Source: Amycolatopsis lexingtonensis (GTDB taxonomy: Bacteria > Actinomycetota > Actinomycetes > Mycobacteriales > Pseudonocardiaceae). Taken from it: DNA of 64,000 bases. Under the pieces are notes generated by a model. That model was not told the origin of the DNA, made no database searches, and saw nothing but the letters and a program-made list of their open reading frames with translations. Positions 45,043-53,387 of the stretch are shown here, piece by piece; the stretch's first letter is position 1, and each line of letters starts with the position of its first letter. The stretch lies in contig NZ_JADBEG010000001.1 in the NCBI RefSeq assembly GCF_014873755.1, positions 5,253,501 through 5,317,500 on the forward strand, written 5' to 3'. Made by a program: the position numbers and the translations under genes.

Positions 45043-45266
45043 TGGGGTTCTTGATCGGAATCGGTGCCGTGCTCGCCGTGGTCCTAGTCATCGCGCTGGT
45101 CATGGACCGCGCCGACCGCAAGCGCGGGGTCAAGCACGGCATGCTCCGGCCGCGGGGACGCCGGCCGCAGCTGGGCGACGCCGGCAGCATCGGCAACGAC
45201 TTGCGCCACTACGAACCGCGGGTGCGCGGCGAAGACCGCCGCGCGCCGCGCGAGGACGAGATGTGA
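45042..45266 (+). CDS. small single-pass membrane protein
   Basis: 74-residue protein. A hydrophobic N-terminus (GFLIGIGAVLAVVLVIALVMD) anchors it, followed by a basic tail (RADRKRGVKHGMLRPRGRRPQLGD) and an acidic end. GGGAGGGG lies upstream within a hairpin. It converges on smc with a 6-base gap. It is typical of small membrane proteins conserved in actinobacteria; role unknown. Confidence 0.7.
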   Translation: MGFLIGIGAVLAVVLVIALVMDRADRKRGVKHGMLRPRGRRPQLGDAGSIGNDLRHYEPRVRGEDRRAPREDEM

Positions 45267-45272
45267 GCCGGG

Positions 45273-48200
45273 TCAGCTGACCGGGACCGGCTCCTCCTCG
45301 GCCGTGCGCAGGCGCTGCGAGATCACCTTTGTGATGCCGTCGCCCTGCATGCTCACGCCGTAGAGCGCGTCGGCGATCTCCATCGTCGGCTTCTGGTGGG
45401 TGATGATGATCAGCTGCGACGAGTCGCGCAGCTGCTCCAGCAGGCCGATCAGGCGGCGCATGTTGGTGTCGTCGAGCGCCGCCTCGACCTCGTCCATGAC
45501 GTAGAAGGGTGAGGGGCGGGCGCGGAAGATCGCGACCAGCATGCCCACCGCGACCAGCGACTTCTCGCCACCGGACAACAGCGACAGCCGCTTGACCTTC
45601 TTGCCCGGCGGGCGCGCCTCGACGTCGACGCCGGTGCTGAGCAGGTCGTCCGGCTCGGTGAGGACCATCCGGCCCTCGCCGCCCGGGAAGAGCACGCTGA
45701 ACACCGTCTCGAACTCGCGGGCGACGTCCGCGTAGGCCCCGGCGAAGACCTCGAGGATCTTCTCGTCGACCTGCTTGATGACGGCTTCGAGGTCCTTGCG
45801 GGTGTCCTTGAGGTCTTCCAGCTGCGTGGAAAGGAACTTGTACCGCTCCTCCAGCGCCGCGAACTCCTCGAGGGCGAGCGGGTTCACCTTGCCCAGCAAC
45901 GACAAGTCCTTCTCGGCGCGCTTGGCGCGGCGGGCCTGGGTGTCGCGGTCGTAGGGCATGGGCGGCGGCGGGGTGACGTCCTCGCCGCGCTCCTTGGCCG
46001 CCTCGTACTCGGCCATCTCGCCCGCGCTCGGCGGGACCGGGACGTCCGGGCCGTACTCCTGCACCAGATCCGTGAGGCCGATGCCGAAGTCCTCGGCGAT
46101 CTTCGCTTCGAGGGTCTCCAGCCGCAGCCGCTGCTCGGCGCGCAGGACCTCGTCGCGGTGGACGGCGTCGGTCAGCTTCTCCAGCTCGCCGGTCAGTTCG
46201 CGGACCTTGGCGCGGACGCCGGTCAGCGCCTGCTCGCGGGTCTGGCGGCGGGCCTGGACCTCGTCGCGTTCGGTGGCCGCGCGCTGGACGGAGTGCTCGA
46301 TGCGCTCGAGGGCCAGCTCGCCGCCGTTGACGACGGCGTTGGCGATCTCGGCGCCACGCTTGCGGGCCGCGGCGGCGCGCTCGGCGCGTTCGCGGGCCTG
46401 CTGCTCGGCGTGCGCGGCGCGGCGGAGCCCTTCGGCCTTGCCGGCGATGCTGCGCGCCCGCTCTTCGGAGGTGCGCTGCGCGAGCCGCGCCTCCATCTCC
46501 TCCTGCCGGACGACGGCCAGTTCCTCGACGGCGGCGTCGCGCTCGGCGGTGTCCGGGTCGTCCTCGACGGGCTGCTCGGCGACGGCGGCGAGCCGTTCCT
46601 CCAGCTCGGCGAGCTGGGCCAGGGCCTGGACGCGGCTCTGCTCGACCTTCGCGCGCTGCCCGGAGACGCGCTCGACCTCGGCCTGGGCCTGGCGGGCGGC
46701 CTGCTGCATCCGGTTGAGCCGCTCCGACGAACGCGCCTTGCGGACCTTCGCCTCGCCGAGCGCGTCCTTGGCCTGGGAGACCTCTTCGCGGCGCGCCTGC
46801 TGCTCGGCGCGGGCGCCTTCCAGTTCGGCCGCGTACCGCTCCAGCGAGCGTTCGGCCAGCCGGAGCCGCTCGGCCGCCTCGTCGACGGCGGCCTGGACCT
46901 CGATCACGCTCTCGCGCTTGCCGGAGCCGCCGATCGCCCAGCGGGCGCCGAAGACGTCGCCCTCGGCGGTGACCGCGCGGACCTCCGGGTGCACCGCCAC
47001 CAGCTGACGGGCGGCGTCGAGGTCGCGGACGATCGCCAGCTTGTCGAGGGCCTGCTCGACGGCGGGCCGCAGCTGCGCGGGCGCCGTGACGACCTCGCGG
47101 GCCCAGCGGGCGCCTTCCGGCAGCGACGGCCAGGAGTAGGTGTCCACAGTGGACTCGGGGCCGCCGAGCAGGATGCCCGCGCGGCCGGAGTCCGTTTCCT
47201 TCAAGTACTTCAGCGCGCGCAATGCGTCTTCGCCGCCCGCGACGGCGATCGCGTCCGCGACCGGGCCGAGCGCCGCGGCCAGCGCGACCTCGTAGCCGGG
47301 CTCGACGGTGAGCAGCGCGGCGACCGAGCCGAGCAGGCCCGGCAGCTCGTGGGACGCGCCGAGCAGCGCGCCCGCGCCGTCCTTGCGCTTGAGGCCCATG
47401 GACAGCGCCTCGACGCGCGCCTTCTCGGACGCGATCTCGCGCTCGGCCGCACGTTCGGCCTTGACCAGCTCTTCGACGCGGGCCTTGGCGGCGTTGTTGG
47501 CCTCGACCGCACGGTCGTGACGGTCCATCAGGCCGGCGTCGTCGGACTCCTCGACGCCGCCCTCGGCCTTGGCCATTTCGAGTTCTTCGACGGCGAGTTC
47601 GGCGCGCTCGGCGGCCTCTTCGAGGGAGACGCTGAGGCGGTCGATCTCGTCGGAGGTGGCGCCGTTCTTGCTGCGCAGCGCCTCGACCTGGCCGGTCAGC
47701 TTGGCCATGCCCTCGCGGCGGTCGGCGATGGCGCGGACGGCGGCCCAGTGCGCGCGCTCGGCGGCCTGAACGCGCTGTTCGAGGTCTTCGCGGCGCAGCA
47801 CGGTCTCGGCGAGCAGCTCCCGGGCCTCCATGACGGCCTCGTTGAGCTCCTCTTCCTGCTCGGCGACGCGCTCGGCCTCTTCGAGCAGCTCTTCGGGGTC
47901 GCGGCCGCCGGTCGACGTCGAGACGTCGGCCGAGAGGTGCCGCTGGCGCTCGACGGCGAGACGGACGGTGCCGCGGAGGCGTTCGGCCAGCGCGGAAAGC
48001 TTGTACCAGGTCTCCTGCGCGGTCTGCAGCAGCGGAGCGTCTTCGGCCAGCGAAGCCTCCAGCTCGGCTTCTTCGGCGGAGACGATCTCGAGGTGCTGCT
48101 CGACCTCGGCGCGGCGCTGGCGGGCGGTCTTCTCGTCGGCTTCTTCGCGCGCGATCGCGTCGCGCTGGGTGACCAGGTCGTCGGCGAGCAGGCGCAGGCG

Positions 48201-48875
48201 GGAGTCGCGCAGCTCGGACTGGACCGACTGGGCCTTGCGGGCGATCTCGGCCTGCTTGCCCAGCGGCTTGAGCTGGCGGCGCAGCTCGGTCGTCAGGTCG
48301 CCGAGGCGGTCGAGGTTGCCCTGCATGTTGGCCAGCTTGCGCAGGGTCTGTTCCTTGCGCTTGCGGTGCTTGAGGACGCCGGCGGCCTCTTCGATGAAGG
48401 CGCGGCGCTCTTCGGGCTTGGACTCGAGGATCGCCGAGAGCTGGCCCTGCCCGACGATGACGTGCATCTCGCGGCCGATACCGGAGTCCGACAGCAGTTC
48501 CTGGACGTCCATCAGGCGGCAGCGGTCGCCGTTGATCTCATACTCGCTCGCGCCGTCGCGGAACATCCGGCGGGTGATCGACACCTCGGAGTACTCGATG
48601 GGCAGCGCGCCGTCGGCGTTGTCGATGGTGAGGGTGACCTCGGCGCGGCCGAGCGGGGCGCGGCCCGCGGTGCCGGCGAAGATGACGTCTTCCATCTTGC
48701 CGCCGCGCAGGTCCTTGGCGCCCTGGGTGCCCATGACCCAGCGCAGCGCGTCCAGCACGTTCGACTTGCCCGAGCCGTTCGGGCCGACCACGCAGGTGAT
48801 GCCCGGCTCGAAGCGCAGCGTGGTGGCCGAGGCGAAGGACTTGAAGCCCTTCAGCGTCAAGCTTTTCAGGTGCAC
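45273..48875 (-). CDS. smc: chromosome segregation protein SMC
   Basis: 1200-residue structural maintenance of chromosomes ATPase. The N-terminal Walker A is GPNGSGKSNVLDALRWVMG (about 32-50). Two long coiled coils (about 165-500 and 670-1000) flank the hinge. The C-terminal head has LLSGGEKSLVAVGML and Walker B FYVMDEVEAALDD. Together with ScpA/ScpB it compacts and segregates the chromosome. The ATG at 48875 begins the conserved MHLKSLTLKGFKSFA. It lies downstream of an acylphosphatase gene, the usual order. Confidence 0.98.
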   Translation of the reverse strand: MHLKSLTLKGFKSFASATTLRFEPGITCVVGPNGSGKSNVLDALRWVMGTQGAKDLRGGKMEDVIFAGTAGRAPLGRAEVTLTIDNADGALPIEYSEVSITRRMFRDGASEYEINGDRCRLMDVQELLSDSGIGREMHVIVGQGQLSAILESKPEERRAFIEEAAGVLKHRKRKEQTLRKLANMQGNLDRLGDLTTELRRQLKPLGKQAEIARKAQSVQSELRDSRLRLLADDLVTQRDAIAREEADEKTARQRRAEVEQHLEIVSAEEAELEASLAEDAPLLQTAQETWYKLSALAERLRGTVRLAVERQRHLSADVSTSTGGRDPEELLEEAERVAEQEEELNEAVMEARELLAETVLRREDLEQRVQAAERAHWAAVRAIADRREGMAKLTGQVEALRSKNGATSDEIDRLSVSLEEAAERAELAVEELEMAKAEGGVEESDDAGLMDRHDRAVEANNAAKARVEELVKAERAAEREIASEKARVEALSMGLKRKDGAGALLGASHELPGLLGSVAALLTVEPGYEVALAAALGPVADAIAVAGGEDALRALKYLKETDSGRAGILLGGPESTVDTYSWPSLPEGARWAREVVTAPAQLRPAVEQALDKLAIVRDLDAARQLVAVHPEVRAVTAEGDVFGARWAIGGSGKRESVIEVQAAVDEAAERLRLAERSLERYAAELEGARAEQQARREEVSQAKDALGEAKVRKARSSERLNRMQQAARQAQAEVERVSGQRAKVEQSRVQALAQLAELEERLAAVAEQPVEDDPDTAERDAAVEELAVVRQEEMEARLAQRTSEERARSIAGKAEGLRRAAHAEQQARERAERAAAARKRGAEIANAVVNGGELALERIEHSVQRAATERDEVQARRQTREQALTGVRAKVRELTGELEKLTDAVHRDEVLRAEQRLRLETLEAKIAEDFGIGLTDLVQEYGPDVPVPPSAGEMAEYEAAKERGEDVTPPPPMPYDRDTQARRAKRAEKDLSLLGKVNPLALEEFAALEERYKFLSTQLEDLKDTRKDLEAVIKQVDEKILEVFAGAYADVAREFETVFSVLFPGGEGRMVLTEPDDLLSTGVDVEARPPGKKVKRLSLLSGGEKSLVAVGMLVAIFRARPSPFYVMDEVEAALDDTNMRRLIGLLEQLRDSSQLIIITHQKPTMEIADALYGVSMQGDGITKVISQRLRTAEEEPVPVS

Positions 48876-49021
48876 TGGGTGCTGACCCCTCTGGCTGCCG
48901 GTACTGGCGTTTCAATCGTCCCAGGCTACCTGGGGGCCTCCGGGGTCCGCCGGACGCGCCCCCTCGTCGGCGCGCCCTAGCACATCCGACGTGGTCGCAG
49001 CAACCTCATGAGCCACACCCG

Positions 49022-49309
49022 TCACCGCTCGACGAAGCCGTCGAGTCCCCCTTTCGGGTCAGACCAGCGCTCGGCGACGTGCTCCACACTTCCGGGTGAT
49101 TCTCCCGACCGCAGCACCTCCAGCAGCCGCGCACAGTGGTCACGGCTACCCTCCGCTATGACCTCGACACGGCCGTCGGCCAGGTTGCTCGCACTCCCGA
49201 CCAGGCCGAGTTCGAGCGCACGGCTGCGCGTCCACCAGCGGAAACCGACACCCTGGACCCGGCCGCGCACCCACGCCGTCAAGCGCGTGTTCGTTTCTTG
49301 CTCACTCAC
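49022..49309 (-). CDS. acyP: acylphosphatase
   Basis: 95-residue acylphosphatase that hydrolyses carboxyl-phosphate bonds. The catalytic Arg lies in WVRGRVQGVGFRWWTRSRALELG and the Asn in VGSASNLADGRVEV. The GTG at 49309 is preceded by AAGGAGGAAC. It is upstream of smc on the same strand with a 146-base gap, a common arrangement in actinobacteria. Confidence 0.95.
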   Translation of the reverse strand: MSEQETNTRLTAWVRGRVQGVGFRWWTRSRALELGLVGSASNLADGRVEVIAEGSRDHCARLLEVLRSGESPGSVEHVAERWSDPKGGLDGFVER

Positions 49310-49485
49310 GCTGTTCCTCCCTTCCGGGTCAACCGACAGCGCACAGTAACGGATCAAGCCCACTACCTGGGCGAATACCCGCACGCCGGTGATAACCTCC
49401 CGGCCGAGGTCGCTCCCCCGCCGTCGGGCTTCACGCCCGGTTCACGACCTCGCCCGCGCCTCCCCGAAATCCCCAAGGAGCCTGT

Positions 49486-50106
49486 ATGCCCCGCCCCGAC
49501 GGGCCGGATTCGAGCTCTCGGATCACCAGGATCGACACCGCGCCGCCCAAGAGCAGCAAACCGAACCGCACCGGGTACGTCGTGCTCGGGGTCGCCGGCC
49601 TGGTGGTCGCGACCGCGTTCGCCGCCGTGGCGGAGCTGGCGGGCCCCGGCCCGGCCACGACCGCGGGCGGCCCCGGCGGCATCGGCGGCCAGGGCACCTC
49701 GCAGGCCGGCCTGCAGACCGCGCCGAACACCCCGTCTCCGTCCGGCCCGTCGACCGTCGGCGCCCCGACGACCGAATCGGCCGCGACGTCCTCCTCGAGC
49801 GCCCCGACCACGGTCGTGTCGGTCAGCCCCGACGGCAAGACCACGACGACGCTGGTGACCCAGCCCCCGCCGCCTCCGCGCAGCGACACGGGCGACAACC
49901 CACCGCCGCAGACGACGACGCCGAAGCCCCCGACGACCACCCCGAAGCCGCCGTCGACGACGCCCACGACGCCGCCGACGACCACGCCGACCACGGACCC
50001 GACGACGCCGACCTCCGGCGGCGGCACGAGCACCGGCGGCGCCCCGACCTCGGCGCCGACCGACACGTCGTCCGGCGTCACCGGCAGTACCACTCGCGCT
50101 CAGTAG
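49486..50106 (+). CDS. membrane-anchored Thr/Pro-rich protein
   Basis: 206-residue protein of low complexity. A short basic cytoplasmic part (about 1-30) and one membrane segment (GYVVLGVAGLVVATAFAAVAEL) lead to an extracellular stretch rich in Thr, Pro, Ser and Gly, with repeated TTTPKPP- and TTPTTPP-like units (about 135-180). Such tails span the cell wall. AAGGAG lies just upstream of the ATG. No domain can be named. It ends 5 bases before a GTGAAGG-type hairpin. Confidence 0.75.
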   Translation: MPRPDGPDSSSRITRIDTAPPKSSKPNRTGYVVLGVAGLVVATAFAAVAELAGPGPATTAGGPGGIGGQGTSQAGLQTAPNTPSPSGPSTVGAPTTESAATSSSSAPTTVVSVSPDGKTTTTLVTQPPPPPRSDTGDNPPPQTTTPKPPTTTPKPPSTTPTTPPTTTPTTDPTTPTSGGGTSTGGAPTSAPTDTSSGVTGSTTRAQ

Positions 50107-50111
50107 CAAAT

Positions 50112-50162
50112 CCGTGAAGGCCTCCTTCCCGGCGGAAAACGCCGGTAAGGAGGCCTTCACGG
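50112..50162. terminator. GTGAAGG-type hairpin, copy 1
   Basis: Arms 50112-50134 and 50140-50162 (CCGTGAAGGCCTCCTT at one end, its complement at the other) pair over 23 bases with one mismatch and a 5-base loop. The same element recurs at 62578-62628. It lies between the Thr/Pro-rich gene and the convergent TetR gene, so it can end transcription from both sides. Confidence 0.85.
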
Positions 50163-50165
50163 CGT

Positions 50166-50807
50166 TCAGTCCAGGATCGCGGTGACGACCGCGTCGCGGA
50201 GGAAGTCGCCGTAGCGGGCCGGGGGCCAGCCGCGTTCCAGGCAGAGCAGCTCGTACTGCTCCGGGCCGTGGTAGGTCCACAGGATGTCCCGGACGTCGAC
50301 GTCGGTCAGGCCCGGGCGGACCTGGCCGGTCAGCATCAGGTCCGACGCGAAGTACGTCATCGCCGTCAGCATCTCGGCGCGCATCTGGGCCCAGACCTCG
50401 GCCGCCGCCGGGTCGGCCGCCGCCGCGTCGCGGGCCAGGAGCTGGACCGGGACGACCGCCGGGGAGACCGAGGCGAGGTGGCCGAAGTACAGCGCGATCT
50501 TGCGCGCCGCGTCGGGCTCGGCCTGGATCTCCGCGATGAAGTCGCGGCCGGCCATCGGCACGTCTTCGTCGTCGCCGGCGAGGGTCACGTCGAAGACCGC
50601 CTTGAGCAAGGTCGCCTTGTTGGCGAACGCCTTGTAGACCGTCTGCACCGCCACGCCCGCCGCCTTCGCAACCTCCGGCATCGACGTGGCCGCGTACCCC
50701 TTCTCCCGGAAGAGCCCCGACGCCGCCGCCAGGATCCGGCGGCGGTTCTCCCGCGCCTGCTCCTGGCGCCGGGACGTGTCGTAGCGGCGCTTGACAGGGT
50801 CGGCCAT
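50166..50807 (-). CDS. TetR/AcrR family regulator
   Basis: 213-residue repressor with a basic N-terminal arm (KRRYDTSRRQEQARENRRR). The HTH is ILAAASGLFREKGYAATSMPEVAKAAGVAVQTVYKAFANKATLLKAVF. The C-terminal part is unlike other TetR proteins in this window. It is divergent from an acyl-CoA-dehydrogenase-like monooxygenase with a 65-base gap containing dyads, so it probably represses that gene. Confidence 0.88.
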   Translation of the reverse strand: MADPVKRRYDTSRRQEQARENRRRILAAASGLFREKGYAATSMPEVAKAAGVAVQTVYKAFANKATLLKAVFDVTLAGDDEDVPMAGRDFIAEIQAEPDAARKIALYFGHLASVSPAVVPVQLLARDAAAADPAAAEVWAQMRAEMLTAMTYFASDLMLTGQVRPGLTDVDVRDILWTYHGPEQYELLCLERGWPPARYGDFLRDAVVTAILD

Positions 50808-50812
50808 TTAGG

Positions 50813-50826
50813 TAGAGACTCCTCTA
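50813..50826. promoter_or_regulatory. candidate TetR operator in divergent promoter region
   Basis: TAGAG-ACTC-CTCTA is a 5+5 dyad 5 bases upstream of the TetR start. A second, imperfect dyad ATAG-N8-CTAT follows at 50831-50846. Both lie within the 65-base gap between the two divergent genes. Confidence 0.4.
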
Positions 50827-50872
50827 TCCAATAGATGTCCAGCTATCATGACACCCTGAGGGGGCGCTGACC

Positions 50873-52012
50873 ATGATGGGACAAGCCACCACCGACGCCG
50901 TGACCGCCGCGCGGGAGATCGCGCCCGAGCTGAGCGCCCGCGCCACCGAGGCCGAGGAGCTCAAGACCCTGCCCCGCGACCTCGTCGAGCGGGCCCGCGC
51001 CGCCGGGCTCTTCCGGCTCGCGACGCCGCGGTCGCTCGGCGGGCTGGAGCTGCCGCCCGCCGAAGTCGTCGAAGTGGTCGAAGAACTCTGCCGCGCGGAC
51101 GGCTCCGCGGGCTGGACGATCATGATCGGCAACGGCTCGGCGTTCCTCGCCTGGCTCGACCCGGCCGCCGCGGCGGACCTGCTCGCGGCCGCCCCGGACC
51201 CGATCGGCGGCGGCGTGTTCGCCCCGATGGGCCGGCTGACCGGCGACGGCGCCGGCAAGTTCGCCCTCACCGGCCGCTGGGCGTTCTGCAGCGGCAGCCC
51301 GCACGCGGACCTCTTCTTCGGCGGCGCCTTCGCCGACGGCGACCCCCGCGACTGGCGGCTGGCGTTCGTCCCCGCCGCGGAGGTCCGGGTGCTCGACAAC
51401 TGGGACGTCACCGGCCTGCGCGGCACCGGCAGCCACGACGTCGAGATCGAGGCGGTGGTGCGCGCGGAGCACACCGCGTCCCCCTTCACGAACCCGGCGC
51501 GCCACGACGGCCCGCAGTGGCGGTTCCCGTTCTTCACGCTGGTGGGCACGATGATGGCGGGCGTCCCGCTCGGCATCGCGCGCCGGGCGCTCGACGAGTT
51601 CACGACGTTCGCCCCGGCGAAGTTCCGCCCGCCGGGCCCGGGGCCGATCGCGGAGGACGGCGACGTCCAGATCGCCCTGACCCGCGCGGAGGGACAGCTG
51701 CGCTCGGCCCGCGCGTTCGTCTTCGACGCCCTCGGCGAGCTGTGGGAGACGGCGTGCGCGGGCGACGTCCCGGATGCGGCCCGGCGCGGGCAGTTCCTGC
51801 TGGCGACCCAGCAGGCGATGCGAGCGGCACTGAGCGCGGTGGACACCGCGTTCGGCTTCGCGGGCGCGGGAGCGCTGCACGCGGACCAGCCGATCCAGCG
51901 CTGCTTCCGCGACCTCCACGCGGCGTCCCAGCACATCTACTTCTCGACGGCGGCTTCGAAGCGGTACGCGAAGCTGCGGTTCGGGATCGAGCAGCCGACC
52001 TTCTGGTTCTAG
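50873..52012 (+). CDS. acyl-CoA dehydrogenase-fold flavin monooxygenase (HsaA/pigM-like)
   Basis: 379-residue protein with the acyl-CoA dehydrogenase fold: REIAPELSARATEAEELKTLPRDLVERARAAGLFRLATP at the N-terminus, ELCRADGSAGW, WAFCSGSPHADLFFGG, and a helical C-terminal part (RCFRDLHAASQHIYFS). The last motif fits flavin-dependent hydroxylases of the HsaA/HpaB-like subgroup more than beta-oxidation enzymes, as the catalytic Glu of true dehydrogenases is not evident. TGAGGGGG precedes the ATG. Controlled by the divergent TetR gene. Confidence 0.82.
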   Translation: MMGQATTDAVTAAREIAPELSARATEAEELKTLPRDLVERARAAGLFRLATPRSLGGLELPPAEVVEVVEELCRADGSAGWTIMIGNGSAFLAWLDPAAAADLLAAAPDPIGGGVFAPMGRLTGDGAGKFALTGRWAFCSGSPHADLFFGGAFADGDPRDWRLAFVPAAEVRVLDNWDVTGLRGTGSHDVEIEAVVRAEHTASPFTNPARHDGPQWRFPFFTLVGTMMAGVPLGIARRALDEFTTFAPAKFRPPGPGPIAEDGDVQIALTRAEGQLRSARAFVFDALGELWETACAGDVPDAARRGQFLLATQQAMRAALSAVDTAFGFAGAGALHADQPIQRCFRDLHAASQHIYFSTAASKRYAKLRFGIEQPTFWF

Positions 52013-52212
52013 CCGCGGGATCGCCGCCGCAGCGACGCCGCGGCGGCGGCCCCGAGCACCAAGGCGGCCCCGAGGAGGCCACGGACCCACGGATCTCCGA
52101 GACCGAACACGGCCGCCACGCCCACACCCCCGAGGTAACCGAGGGCCACCGGGACGAGCAGCCCCAGCGGCCGCGCCGTCCGGCCGCGCCGCCGCGATTC
52201 CGGCCCGGTCAA
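52009..52212 (-). CDS. small two-helix membrane protein
   Basis: 67-residue protein starting at a TTG that overlaps the preceding stop (TTGA). Two hydrophobic segments (PLGLLVPVALGYLGGVGVAAVFGL and GLLGAALVLGAAAAASL) and a basic end (RRRSRG). Not recognised. Third of three tiny membrane-protein genes downstream of kdpE. Confidence 0.55.
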   Translation of the reverse strand: MTGPESRRRGRTARPLGLLVPVALGYLGGVGVAAVFGLGDPWVRGLLGAALVLGAAAAASLRRRSRG

Positions 52213-52430
52213 CCCCGGCTCCGGGCGTACCGGAACCAGTAGCACGCGGCCAGGACCAGCCAGGCCACCGCGACGACGGCCTGCAGTGCGCGCCGCCACC
52301 CGGCCACTCCCTCGCCGAAGACGAAGGCGAGCAGGCCGGTACCGAGCGCGCACCCGGTCAACACGATCGCCAGTCCCAGGGCGGCCTTCGCGGGCAGACG
52401 GCCGCTGGGAACCCACTTTCCCCAAGCCAT
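52209..52430 (-). CDS. small two-helix membrane protein
   Basis: 73-residue protein with segments AALGLAIVLTGCALGTGLLAFVF and ALQAVVAVAWLVLAACYWF, ending in RYARSRG. The ATG at 52430 starts 5 bases after the upstream stop; the frame continues further upstream without a start in good context. Not recognised. Confidence 0.6.
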   Translation of the reverse strand: MAWGKWVPSGRLPAKAALGLAIVLTGCALGTGLLAFVFGEGVAGWRRALQAVVAVAWLVLAACYWFRYARSRG

Positions 52431-52435
52431 CCCGA

Positions 52436-52666
52436 TCAGCCGCCGCGGCGCAGGCGGTGGGCGAACAGCCGCCACAGGTAGACCGTGAGGAGGACTCCGG
52501 CCGCCGCCGCCGCGACGCGCAGCCACCTCGTCCCGCCGGCCGCATCACCGGCGAAGGCCGTCAAGATCAGACCGAACGATCCGAACGTCGCGCCGACGGC
52601 CAGCGTCAGCACGATCACCGCCGGAATGCGCTCACCGCCGAGCAGCCACGTCTTCGACCCGTCCAT
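52436..52666 (-). CDS. small two-helix membrane protein
   Basis: 76-residue protein with two hydrophobic segments (IPAVIVLTLAVGATFGSFGLILTAF and WLRVAAAAAGVLLTVYLWRLF) and a basic tail. It begins 22 bases after the kdpE stop on the same strand, so read-through from the kdp operon is possible. The ribosome site is weak. Not recognised. Confidence 0.6.
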   Translation of the reverse strand: MDGSKTWLLGGERIPAVIVLTLAVGATFGSFGLILTAFAGDAAGGTRWLRVAAAAAGVLLTVYLWRLFAHRLRRGG

Positions 52667-52688
52667 GCCGGGTTGGGTACCCAGCCGC

Positions 52689-53387
52689 TCAGACCTCGAA
52701 GCGGTAACCCATACCCGGTTCGGTGAGCAGGTGCCGGGGCCGGGAGGGCTCCGGCTCCAGCTTGCGCCGCAGCTGGGCCAGGTACACGCGCAGGTAGTGG
52801 GATTCCGTCTCGTACGACGGGCCCCACACCTCGTGCAACAGCTGCTTCTGCGCCACCAGCCGGCCGCGGTTGCGGACCAGCAGCTCCAGCACGCCCCACT
52901 CCGTCTTCGTCAGGTGCACCTCCGAGCCGTCGGCGAGGCGGACGCGCTTGGCCGCGAGGTCCACGCTGAACGACGACGTGTCCACCACCGCATCGGCGCC
53001 GTCCGCGCCGGCCACCGCCGAGCGGCGGACCGCCGCCCGCAGCCGCGCCAGCAGCTCGTCCATGCCGAACGGCTTCGTGACGTAGTCGTCCGCGCCCGCG
53101 TCGAGGGCCTGGACCTTGTCCGCCGAGTCGCCGCGGGCGGACAGGACGATGATCGGGACAGTCGTCCAGCCGCGCAGGCCCGCGATGACCTCCGTGCCGT
53201 CGAGGTCCGGCAGGCCGAGGTCCAGCACCACCACGTCCGGCTTGGTCTCGGCCACCGCCTTCAACGCGGCCGTGCCGTCGTGCGCGGTGATCACCTTGTA
53301 CCCGCGGGCGTTGAGGTTGATCCGCAGTGCACGCACGATCTGCGGCTCGTCGTCCACCACCAGCACGGTGGCACCCGGGTCGCTCAT
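52689..53387 (-). CDS. kdpE: KdpE response regulator
   Basis: 232-residue OmpR-type regulator. The receiver has the phospho-acceptor Asp in PDVVVLDLGLPDLDG and the Lys in VTKPFG. The winged HTH (about 130-232) ends HYLRVYLAQLRRKLEPEPSRPRHLLTEPGMGYRFEV, typical of KdpE. It activates kdpFABC when potassium is low. Its ATG overlaps the kdpD stop (ATGA). Confidence 0.96.
   Translation of the reverse strand: MSDPGATVLVVDDEPQIVRALRINLNARGYKVITAHDGTAALKAVAETKPDVVVLDLGLPDLDGTEVIAGLRGWTTVPIIVLSARGDSADKVQALDAGADDYVTKPFGMDELLARLRAAVRRSAVAGADGADAVVDTSSFSVDLAAKRVRLADGSEVHLTKTEWGVLELLVRNRGRLVAQKQLLHEVWGPSYETESHYLRVYLAQLRRKLEPEPSRPRHLLTEPGMGYRFEV

Noticed and set aside
46158..48980. 940-residue plus-strand frame opposite smc
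   Set aside because: Antisense shadow of the smc coding region caused by high GC at third positions; composition is Gly/Leu/Arg/Ala-skewed with no domain.
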